Shown here: positions 8,401-13,858 of the stretch, one piece after another
How the letters are laid out: each line of letters opens with the position of its first letter
How positions within the stretch are numbered: position 1 is the first letter of the stretch
NCBI GenBank assembly: GCA_030613765.1
Contig: JAUWLI010000036.1
Location: 1 to 13,858 of the forward strand
Direction of reading: 5' to 3'
From: Phycisphaerae bacterium
Lineage (GTDB): Bacteria > Planctomycetota > Phycisphaerae > Sedimentisphaerales > SG8-4
DNA: 13,858 nucleotides
The notes under the pieces: model-generated
The model's input: the letters and a program-made list of their open reading frames with translations, nothing else
Databases searched by the model: none
Told to the model about the DNA's origin: nothing
Translations under genes and position numbers: made by a program

Positions 8401-8609
8401 TCGAGCGGCTCAATATAGGTTACGTCAGCCGTGCCCGGGTCAGTCATAATGGTCGCCGGGTTGGAATTAACCAGCACAATCTCATAACCCAATTTTCGAA
8501 GGGCCTTACAGGCTTGAGTGCCGGAGTAGTCAAACTCACAGGCCTGACCAATAACGATGGGGCCGGAGCCAATAATCATTACTTTGTTTATGTCATCTCG
8601 TTTCGGCAT
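5409..8609 (-). CDS. carB: Carbamoyl-phosphate synthase large subunit, second tandem copy (divergent N-half)
   Basis: A full-length large subunit of 1066 residues that makes carbamoyl phosphate for pyrimidine and arginine synthesis. Order: N-terminal ATP-grasp half (about 1-400), oligomerisation region (about 400-550), second ATP-grasp half from '[10 protein letters not shown]' at 558, and a C-terminal MGS-like allosteric domain (about 935-1066). First-site residues are kept: R129, R169, E215, H243, Q284, E298, N300, R302. The N-half differs from the neighbouring copy in blocks such as 'DSFCTAPMLTIAPELQKKL', 'VIGGTNIQFAHDPETG' and 'EIPYWRDGTLEKYTPSG', and is one residue shorter before Q284. 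The C-half is very close to that copy. Nothing suggests a pseudogene. The ATG has a strong GGGAGG 7 nt upstream and its own promoter. The first copy ends 152 bp upstream. Whether it shares CarA with the first copy cannot be read from sequence. Confidence 0.95.
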   Translation of the reverse strand: MPKRDDINKVMIIGSGPIVIGQACEFDYSGTQACKALRKLGYEIVLVNSNPATIMTDPGTADVTYIEPLDLENMTKIIEKERPDALLPNLGGQSGLNLSSELAQAGVLDKYGVKVIGVQIDAIKRGEDRGAFKDTMNRLGIEMPKSDLAFSVEEAEKIADELGYPVIIRPAYTMGGTGGGAVFNVEELRIVAPRGLSVSLVNQILVEESVIGWEELELEVVRDAKSQKITVCFIENVDAMGVHTGDSFCTAPMLTIAPELQKKLQKYSYDIVDAIEVIGGTNIQFAHDPETGRVVVIEINPRTSRSSALASKATGFPIAFVSSLLAGGLTLDEIPYWRDGTLEKYTPSGEYVVVKFSRWAFEKFKGVEDKLGTQMRAVGEAMSLGKNYKEAFQKAIRSLEIGRHGLGFAKNFHVLSLDELMNRLSHPSSERQFIMYEALRKGADIDALFEKTHIKRWFIEQMQELVQLEEEILKYKGKQLPDELLIQAKKDGFADRYLSKILGIPESQIRQSRISLGLSEAWEPVPVSGVENAAYYYSTYNAPDKVEVTKNRKIMILGGGPNRIGQGIEFDYCCVHAAFTLRDEGYETIMVNCNPETVSTDYDTSDKLYFEPLTVEDVLSIYEKEKPEGAIVQFGGQTPLNLANELAQAGVKIIGTSPETIDLAEDRDRFRAMMEKLNIPMAESGMASNLDEALQIAEKIGYPLMVRPSYVLGGRGMEVVHDEEMLKHYVAAAVEVTPERPILIDKFLENAIEAEADAISDGTDAFVPAVMEHIELAGIHSGDSACVIPPVSIPQKHLDTIYEYTRKIATELNVVGLMNMQYAIANDTVYVLEANPRASRTVPLVSKVCGLSMARAATQLMLGKKLSDLDLKHRSIPHFGVKESVFPFNMFPEVDPVLGPEMRSTGEVLGMADSFELAFFKSQQAAKQQLPSKGAVLITVTDSDKAAALEITKEFQKLGFKIITTDGTHSFMEKNGLKTELVLKMHEGRPNIVDSIKNGEIQLVINTPSGKLSKHDDSYIRKAAINYKVPYITTTAAAAAAAKGIAAGQNGDSSIRSLQSYHSDIK

Positions 8610-8610
8610 A

Positions 8611-8664
8611 TTAATTCCTCCCGTTCTTCCTTGCCATTTCCATGAACATCCTTGCCAGAGGCAT
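8611..8664 (-). CDS. Possible 17-residue leader peptide or relic of a carA 3' end
   Basis: An ATG-started frame just upstream of the second carB encodes MPLARMFMEMARKNGRN. Its TAA ends 1 nt before the carB ATG, and its last codons contain the carB Shine-Dalgarno GGGAGG. It begins only about 10 nt after the predicted transcription start and has no visible Shine-Dalgarno of its own. 'RMFMEM...' weakly resembles the CarA C-terminus '[10 protein letters not shown]', and the DNA match over ATGTTCATGGAAAT against ATGTTTACGGAATT is 11 of 14. It may be a translated leader, a decayed carA remnant, or chance. Confidence 0.3.
   Translation of the reverse strand: MPLARMFMEMARKNGRN
8628..8657 (-). repeat. 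Direct repeat TGGCAAGGA, 21-bp period, in the carB leader
   Basis: On the minus strand the 9-mer TGGCAAGGA occurs twice (plus-strand positions 8628-8636 and 8649-8657), with starts 21 bp apart, about two helical turns. Both lie between the promoter and the start codon of the second carB, inside the 17-codon leader frame. They could be an operator or an RNA element, or a chance repeat. Confidence 0.4.
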
Positions 8665-8680
8665 GGATTTATTGGGGGAG

Positions 8681-8709
8681 ATTAAAGCACATTAAGTTTG
8701 AGCTGTCAA
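8681..8709 (-). promoter_or_regulatory. Promoter of the second carB
   Basis: Read on the minus strand, TTGACA (8704-8709) and TTTAAT (8681-8686) are 17 bp apart, with AT-rich DNA upstream of the -35. The -10 continues as TTTAATCTCCCCCAAT, so the predicted start near 8674 falls in a run of five Cs. The same boxes, spacing and C-run occur at the carA promoter. It allows expression of the second carB independently of carA. Confidence 0.75.
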
Positions 8710-8761
8710 ATAAGAAAAGCTTATAAACTTTATAGCGGGTAATCTTTTCCGATGATTTGCT

Positions 8762-11700
8762 CTATTTCATACCGGCGTGGTAACTTTGTAGCGATTTCAC
8801 AGGTGAAAGTCCTGCTCGACTTGCGGCGATGCCCTTGACGGCGGCGGCGGCAGCGGCGGTTGTTGTAATATAAGGCACTTCGTGCTTGATTGCCGCCTTG
8901 CGAATGTAGGAATCGTCGGTTATGCTGAGTTTGCCGGAAGGTGTGTTGATTATGAGCTGGATTTGGCTATTAGTAATGGCATCGGCGATGTTTGGTCTGC
9001 CCTCGTACATTTTGCGGATATGCTCGGCTTCGATACCGTTCCTGGTCAGGAAGGAGTGAGTCCCGCTGGTTGCCTTGATTTTAAAGCCGAGTTTCTGAAA
9101 TTCTCTTGCTACTTCGAGGGCTGCGGGCTTGTCCGGGTCTGTAACTGTTATCAGTACACAACCTTCGGAGGGAAGATTCTGATTTGCAGCCTGCTGTGAT
9201 TTGAAGAAAGCAAGGCCGAATGAATCGGCCAGGCCCAGCACCTCACCGGTCGAACGCATCTCCGGTCCCAGGACAGGGTCAACTTCCGGAAACATATTGA
9301 ACGGAAATACGGCTTCCTTCACACCGAAGTGGGGGATGGGCTGATGTTTGAGATTAAGTTCTGAAAGCTTTTTACCGAGCATAAGCTGGGTTGCCGCCCG
9401 GGCCATCGAGATACCGCAGACCTTAGAGACGAACGGCACGGTGCGAGATGCGCGAGGATTGGCTTCAAGTACATAGACAATGTCATTAGCAATCGCGTAT
9501 TGCATATTCATCAGACCGATGACGTTCAATTCTATTGCTATCTTTCTTGTATATTCGGAAATGGTGTAAATGTGCTTTTCAGAGATGCTAACAGGTGGAA
9601 TCACACAAGCTGAATCGCCCGAGTGGATGCCGGCCAGCTCGATGTGTTCCATGACAGCCGGGACAAAGGCATCCGTGCCATCGGAAAGGGCATCGGCCTC
9701 AGCTTCTATGGCGTTTTGCAGGAACTTGTCAATCAGGATAGGTCTTTCCGGCGTTACTTCGACGGCTGCTGAGACGTAGTGTCTGAGCATATCTTCATCG
9801 TGGATTACTTCCATAGCACGTCCGCCGAGAACATAAGAAGGTCTTACCATCAAGGGATAGCCAATTCTCTTTGAGATTTTAATGGCTTCGTCAAGGTTGC
9901 TTGCCATACCGGATTCGGCCATAGGTATGTTTAGCTTTTCCATCATTGCTCGGAAACGGTCGCGGTCCTCAGCTAAATCTATTTTCTCAGGTGATGTCCC
10001 GATTATTTTAACGCCGGCCTCTTCCAGCTCATTTGCGATATTAAGCGGGGTCTGTCCGCCAAACTGGACGATGACACCATCCGGCTTTTCCTGTTCGTAT
10101 ATGCTCAATACGTCTTCAACGGTGAGAGGCTCAAAGTAAAGCTTGTCTGACGTATCGTAATCCGTTGAGACCGTTTCTGGATTGCAATTGACCATAATGC
10201 TTTCGATACCCTCTTCTTCCAGAGCGTATGAGGCATGACAACAGCAGTAATCAAATTCGATTCCCTGCCCAATCCTGTTTGGTCCACCCCCGAGGATGAG
10301 GAACTTCTTGTTCGGGGTTCGGACACTCTCGTTTTCGCTCTCGTAAGTCGAGTAGTAATAAGGAGTAAAAGCCTCAAATTCTGCGCCGCAGGTATCAACA
10401 GATTTGTATACGGAAGTTATGCCAAGTTTTTGGCGCATTCGGCGAACAGAGCTTTCATTGGTTTTTATCAGTTCAGCGAGTTGTTTGTCACTAAAGCCAT
10501 ATTGTTTTGCCTTTAATAAAAGTTCAGGTATGCAATCCTTGTCTTTTGCTTTCTCTACTATTTCTTTCTCTAACTCGACTATTTCCCTGATGTTCTGCAG
10601 GAACCATCGATCAATTTTCGTTGCATCATAGAGCTTCTCGAGAGACATTCCTTTCTGGAAGGCATACTTGATATAAAACACTCTTTCAGGGTTGGGGACC
10701 CGTAATTTATCATAGAGTATATCATCCGAGACGTCGAATTTTGGACTCTCCAGACCGCTCACACCTATCTCCAATGATCTCAGGCCCTTTTGCAGGGAGG
10801 CTTTGAATGTTCGTTCAATGGACATTGCTTCCCCGACAGACTTCATAGAGGTCGTCAGATATTTTCTTGCTTCAGGAAACTTCTCGAATGTAAAGCGAGG
10901 TATTTTTACAACGCAATAATCGATGGTCGGCTCGAAGCAGGCCGGTGTCTTTTTGGTTATATCGTTAGGTATTTCATCTAATGTGTAACCGACGGCAAGT
11001 TTTGCCGCAATCTTGGCAATGGGAAAACCAGTGGCCTTGGAAGCTAACGCAGAACTCCTGGATACCCTCGGATTCATCTCGATAATAACCATTCTGCCGT
11101 TATCGGGATTGACGGCAAACTGGATGTTTGAGCCGCCTGTCTCAACGCCTATTTCTCTGATGCAGGCGATTGCTGCATCTCGCATTGTCTGGTATTCTTT
11201 GTCTGTCAACGTCTGAGCTGGGGCAACGGTGATTGAGTCTCCTGTATGAACGCCCATCGGGTCGAAATTTTCTATCGAGCATATAATAACTACATTATCG
11301 TTCAGGTCCCTCATTACCTCCAATTCGAATTCTTTCCAGCCGATTAGAAGCTCTTCAATCAGTATCTCACTGACCATACTGGCTTCGAGGCCTCTTTGGG
11401 CGGCTATTTTAAATTCTTCCTTGTTGTATGCAACGCCTCCACCTGTGCCGCCCAAAGTAAATGACGGCCGGATAATCACCGGCAATCCAACTCTCTCGAC
11501 AACTTCAAAGGCCTGTTCGAGGGTATTGGCCTTCCCGCTTCGGGGCAAATCCAGGCCGATTTTTTCCATTGCTAACTTAAAAAGTTCTCTGTCCTCTGCT
11601 TTCTGAATCGCCTCGATGTTTGCGCCTATTGTCTCCACATTGTACTTGTCAAAAACCCCTTTTTCTGCGACTTTAATGGTGACATTGAGGGCTGTTTGTC

Positions 11701-11974
11701 CTCCTAATGTTGGCAAAATGGCATCAGGTCTTTCTTTCTCGATTATCTTTTCAACCACTTCGGGTGTAATCGGCTCAATGTAAATAATATCTGCCGTGTT
11801 CGGGTCGGTCATAATGGTGGCGGGATTGCTATTGAGCAAAACTACCTGGAAACCTTCAGCTTCCAGGACCTTGCAGGCCTGCGTACCGGAGTAATCAAAT
11901 TCACACGCCTGGCCAATGACAATGGGTCCGGAGCCGATGATCAGGATCTTTTTGATGTCGGTTCTTTTAGGCAC
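8762..11974 (-). CDS. carB: Carbamoyl-phosphate synthase large subunit, first copy (canonical)
   Basis: A 1070-residue large subunit that uses ammonia from CarA, bicarbonate and two ATP to make carbamoyl phosphate. The N-half is canonical: R129, R169, E215, H243, Q285, E299, N301 and R303 fall at the E. coli residue numbers, and '[22 protein letters not shown]' is essentially the E. coli sequence. The second ATP-grasp half starts with '[10 protein letters not shown]' at about 562. The C-terminal MGS-like domain (from about 938) keeps 'SGTHSF', 'KMYEGRPNI' and 'INTPSGK', positions where nucleotide effectors such as UMP or IMP bind in relatives. The start is GTG (11972-11974), overlapping the carA stop by 8 nt (GTGCCTAA), which implies translational coupling and a matched amount of CarA. 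This copy is the natural partner of the adjacent CarA. Confidence 0.97.
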   Translation of the reverse strand: MPKRTDIKKILIIGSGPIVIGQACEFDYSGTQACKVLEAEGFQVVLLNSNPATIMTDPNTADIIYIEPITPEVVEKIIEKERPDAILPTLGGQTALNVTIKVAEKGVFDKYNVETIGANIEAIQKAEDRELFKLAMEKIGLDLPRSGKANTLEQAFEVVERVGLPVIIRPSFTLGGTGGGVAYNKEEFKIAAQRGLEASMVSEILIEELLIGWKEFELEVMRDLNDNVVIICSIENFDPMGVHTGDSITVAPAQTLTDKEYQTMRDAAIACIREIGVETGGSNIQFAVNPDNGRMVIIEMNPRVSRSSALASKATGFPIAKIAAKLAVGYTLDEIPNDITKKTPACFEPTIDYCVVKIPRFTFEKFPEARKYLTTSMKSVGEAMSIERTFKASLQKGLRSLEIGVSGLESPKFDVSDDILYDKLRVPNPERVFYIKYAFQKGMSLEKLYDATKIDRWFLQNIREIVELEKEIVEKAKDKDCIPELLLKAKQYGFSDKQLAELIKTNESSVRRMRQKLGITSVYKSVDTCGAEFEAFTPYYYSTYESENESVRTPNKKFLILGGGPNRIGQGIEFDYCCCHASYALEEEGIESIMVNCNPETVSTDYDTSDKLYFEPLTVEDVLSIYEQEKPDGVIVQFGGQTPLNIANELEEAGVKIIGTSPEKIDLAEDRDRFRAMMEKLNIPMAESGMASNLDEAIKISKRIGYPLMVRPSYVLGGRAMEVIHDEDMLRHYVSAAVEVTPERPILIDKFLQNAIEAEADALSDGTDAFVPAVMEHIELAGIHSGDSACVIPPVSISEKHIYTISEYTRKIAIELNVIGLMNMQYAIANDIVYVLEANPRASRTVPFVSKVCGISMARAATQLMLGKKLSELNLKHQPIPHFGVKEAVFPFNMFPEVDPVLGPEMRSTGEVLGLADSFGLAFFKSQQAANQNLPSEGCVLITVTDPDKPAALEVAREFQKLGFKIKATSGTHSFLTRNGIEAEHIRKMYEGRPNIADAITNSQIQLIINTPSGKLSITDDSYIRKAAIKHEVPYITTTAAAAAAVKGIAASRAGLSPVKSLQSYHAGMK

Positions 11975-13049
11975 GATTTTGTTCCATCATTTCTACGAAT
12001 TCCGTAAACATATAGCGAGAATCGTGAGGACCGGGTGAGGCCTCAGGGTGAAATTGTACTGAAAAGATAGGAAGCTGTTTATGTCTTATTCCTTCGAGAG
12101 TGCTGTCATTGAGATTAATATGAGTGATTTCGATATCGTTCTTATCCAAAGAATCTATGTCCACACAGAAGCCGTGATTTTGCACTGTTATGTGGACTTT
12201 GCCGGTTTTTAGGTCCTTAACCGGGTGATTGGCTCCATGGTGGCCGAATTTGAGTTTATACGTCTGGCCGCCGAGGGCCAGACCTAACATTTGATGGCCA
12301 AAGCAGATGCCAAAGATAGGAATTTTGCCTAATAGTTTCTGTACTGTCTCAACTACATAGGGTACAGCGGCCGGGTCGCCCGGTCCGTTTGAAAGCATGA
12401 TACCATCAGGCTTAAGATCAAGAATATGTTCGGCACTTGTACGGGGGGGGACGATCGTTACCTTGCATTTGCGATGAACGAGTTCTCGAAGTATATTGTA
12501 TTTAACACCGGTATCGACAACTAATACATGATATTCGCCTTTGTCATTCCACTGTTGGATTTCCTCGTAAGCCACGTTTTGAACCAGGTCTCGGCCGATT
12601 AAGCCCGGCGAGGCCTTTGCCTTTTCAACCAAGCCTTTTTCATCGGAATCCTCGGTAGAAATAACTGCCTTCATTGCCCCCTGCAACCGGATATGCCGTG
12701 TCAGTGCGCGTGTATCTATACCTTCGAGGCCGATGATATTATTTTCCCCAAGGTATTCATCCAGGTTTTTTTCGCAGCGCCAACTGCTGGCCAGGCCGCT
12801 GCATTCTTTAACAACAAAACCTTCGACAAAAAGCTTTCTCGACTCAATATCCTCGTGATTTATACCATAGTTTCCGATAAGGGGATAAGTCATTATGACA
12901 ATCTGACCCTTGTACGAGGGATCAGTGAGGATTTCCTGATAACCGGCCATACTGGTATTGAAAACTACTTCGCCATAACGCTCTCCCCTTGCGCCAAAAG
13001 AGGAGCCTTTAAAAATAGTGCCATCTTCTAATGCCAATATTGCCTTCAT
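11967..13049 (-). CDS. carA: Carbamoyl-phosphate synthase small subunit (glutamine amidotransferase)
   Basis: A 360-residue small subunit that hydrolyses glutamine and passes ammonia to CarB. The N-terminal CarA-specific domain begins '[18 protein letters not shown]' and includes '[17 protein letters not shown]' (30-46). The class I amidotransferase domain (about 173-355) shows the catalytic cysteine C249 in 'GICFGHQ' and its partners H334 and E336 in '[13 protein letters not shown]'. 'LSNGPGDP' (219-226) and 'NHGF' (291-294) are also family motifs. The start is ATG 13047-13049 with AAAGG about 7 nt upstream and a strong promoter before it. A run of eight Cs on the coding strand (12443-12450) encodes V-P-P-R at residues 200-203. 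It is the first gene of the car locus and the only carA in the window, serving two carB genes. Confidence 0.97.
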   Translation of the reverse strand: MKAILALEDGTIFKGSSFGARGERYGEVVFNTSMAGYQEILTDPSYKGQIVIMTYPLIGNYGINHEDIESRKLFVEGFVVKECSGLASSWRCEKNLDEYLGENNIIGLEGIDTRALTRHIRLQGAMKAVISTEDSDEKGLVEKAKASPGLIGRDLVQNVAYEEIQQWNDKGEYHVLVVDTGVKYNILRELVHRKCKVTIVPPRTSAEHILDLKPDGIMLSNGPGDPAAVPYVVETVQKLLGKIPIFGICFGHQMLGLALGGQTYKLKFGHHGANHPVKDLKTGKVHITVQNHGFCVDIDSLDKNDIEITHINLNDSTLEGIRHKQLPIFSVQFHPEASPGPHDSRYMFTEFVEMMEQNRA

Positions 13050-13313
13050 ATTTTGCCTTTAACCGTGTTGAGCGATTATAATTGGGGAGATTAAACAGTG
13101 TTGGAGCCGGTTTGTCAAATGATTTGATTAGCGGCTTGTTAACTAAACCGCAAAGTAGGCAAAATGGATTAGCAGTAAAAAGCTGAAAAACGTTGAGGAG
13201 AATGAAAAATTCTTTTGTAAATCAGAGGTTGTAATGCGGGTATATCAACGGACTTGGCAAATTCTGAGAAAATTCTTACAGCCAGTTAGCTATCATACTC
13301 GATACAGTACCCT
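13050..13313. other. Intergenic region upstream of carA
   Basis: This 264-bp gap holds the carA promoter and leader (13050-13118). Just upstream is an imperfect palindrome (13131-13151, arms GCGG/CCGC around GTTAAC) at a position where a regulator could bind. The rest, up to the end of the partial secreted-protein gene at 13314, is AT-rich. It shows no convincing terminator or gene, only a low-GC AGAAT/ATTCT hairpin at 13199-13213. Confidence 0.5.
13090..13118 (-). promoter_or_regulatory. Promoter of carA
   Basis: On the minus strand, TTGACA (13113-13118) and TTTAAT (13090-13095) are 17 bp apart. The -10 is followed by CTCCCCAAT, placing the predicted start near 13083 at the end of a C-run and giving a leader of about 34 nt. 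A TATAAT lies just downstream (13075-13080) but lacks a matching -35, so it is probably not a second promoter. Confidence 0.75.
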
Positions 13314-13858
13314 TTACTTGCCCTTTTTTAATAATACCTTGATTGTGTCAGAGCCCTCAAAGCTCGTGTCATCAAAAAGTTCACCAGTGATAGTAAGTGT
13401 TACTGAACCTTCTGAACCAGTTAGCAATTGCTGAGTGTCTTTTCGGTCAAATTTGACAACCAGCTTGTTTGCTTTTTCATCAGTTGTGTACGATACTGGC
13501 TTAATTTCTTTATTTAGTAAAATAGTGTCGGTGTCTACCTCACTAATACTATGTTCATTTGGAAATTGAATAGTACAGAAAATCCATCCTCCACTGCTGC
13601 GAAGGTTTAGGGTCTTGGGCGTTATTGTAACAACTACAGCTAATGGTGGTACAAATTCGTCAGCACCCATATCTATCTTCGTGCCTGCTATCCGCGGGTT
13701 ACCATCGATATCAGTTTCGCTGGGCTCTGTGATAAAATCAGGATCACCGGCATCAACACAGGGAGAGTCACCGAGTAAATGATAGTCACCTGCTGTAAAG
13801 CTTTCACTGCCGGTTAGGCTGCCTAAATTAACAAAGTTCGGGTCGGCATCTATATTGC
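13314..13858 (-). CDS. C-terminal part of a secreted beta-helix/anchor-type protein (5' end outside window)
   Basis: The frame is open from the window edge (first whole codon at 13856) to a TAA at 13314-13316, so about 180 C-terminal residues are visible. An internal ATG at 13670 is not the real start. The segment 'LLGDSPCVDAGDPDF' followed by 'DIDGNPRIAGTKIDMGADEF' is the recurring end of the repeat domain in large secreted right-handed beta-helix ('choice-of-anchor'-type) proteins, common in Planctomycetota and Verrucomicrobiota. A separate C-terminal beta-rich module follows ('VVTITPKTLNLRSSGGWIFCTI' onwards, about 110 residues), possibly a surface-retention or structural domain. It ends in 'IKVLLKKGK' without a transmembrane tail. 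The substrate and role are unknown. Confidence 0.75.
   Translation of the reverse strand, partial: NIDADPNFVNLGSLTGSESFTAGDYHLLGDSPCVDAGDPDFITEPSETDIDGNPRIAGTKIDMGADEFVPPLAVVVTITPKTLNLRSSGGWIFCTIQFPNEHSISEVDTDTILLNKEIKPVSYTTDEKANKLVVKFDRKDTQQLLTGSEGSVTLTITGELFDDTSFEGSDTIKVLLKKGK

Noticed and set aside
5409..8609. Second carB as a decaying pseudogene
   Set aside because: The frame is intact over 1066 codons, first-site ATP-grasp ligand residues are retained, and it has a strong ribosome site and its own promoter.
8719..8736. Terminator between the two carB genes
   Set aside because: The only hairpin (GCT-ATAAA / TTTAT-AGC with a bulge) is AT-rich and lacks a T-tract directly after it on the minus strand; readthrough from the first carB remains likely.
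13075..13080. Second carA promoter based on TATAAT
   Set aside because: The sequence 17 bp upstream reads CAACAC and does not resemble a -35 box; the TTGACA/TTTAAT pair is much stronger.

Overview
The window looks like bacterial chromosome of moderate GC content. It holds ten genes or gene fragments, packed closely, plus one possible leader peptide. The best taxonomic hint is the fragment at the right edge. Its motifs 'GDSPCVDAGDPDF' and 'DIDGNPRIAGTKIDMGADEF' are typical of large secreted beta-helix and anchor-type proteins of Planctomycetota (Phycisphaerae and relatives). The organism assignment is therefore an inference, not a proof.

Left part (1-4728): a UPF0158 protein and a CysM-type cysteine synthase lie on the minus strand. 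They diverge from a plus-strand run of three closely spaced genes: amrS (radical SAM enzyme of the AmmeMemoRadiSam group), pdxB (erythronate-4-phosphate dehydrogenase, PLP synthesis) and folP (dihydropteroate synthase). The 124-bp divergent gap has plausible promoters in both directions whose -10 boxes abut. PdxB feeds synthesis of PLP, the cofactor of the neighbouring cysteine synthase, so the block is a small cofactor and amino-acid cluster.

Middle (4729-5408): a 156-residue protein with a four-cysteine zinc-finger-like N-terminus and two membrane segments is driven by a perfect consensus sigma-70-type promoter (TTGACA, 17 bp, TATAAT). It converges on the car operon, and a bidirectional hairpin terminator sits between them.

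Right part (5409-13049, minus strand): a carbamoyl-phosphate synthetase locus with an unusual layout, one carA followed by two complete carB genes in tandem. The first carB (8762-11974) has a canonical, E. coli-like N-terminal half and overlaps carA by 8 nt. The second (5409-8609) has a clearly different N-terminal half, a C-terminal half very close to the first copy, and its own promoter. That promoter matches the carA promoter in the -35 box, the 17-bp spacing, the -10 box and a run of Cs at the predicted start site. Its short leader encodes a 17-residue open frame that stops 1 nt before the gene and faintly resembles the C-terminus of CarA. The simplest reading is an old duplication of the car locus, loss of the second carA, and later sequence exchange between the C-terminal halves of the two carB genes. 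This is the most interesting part of the window.

No rRNA, tRNA, CRISPR array or insertion sequence was seen. The longest stretch without a gene is the 264-bp region upstream of carA (13050-13313).
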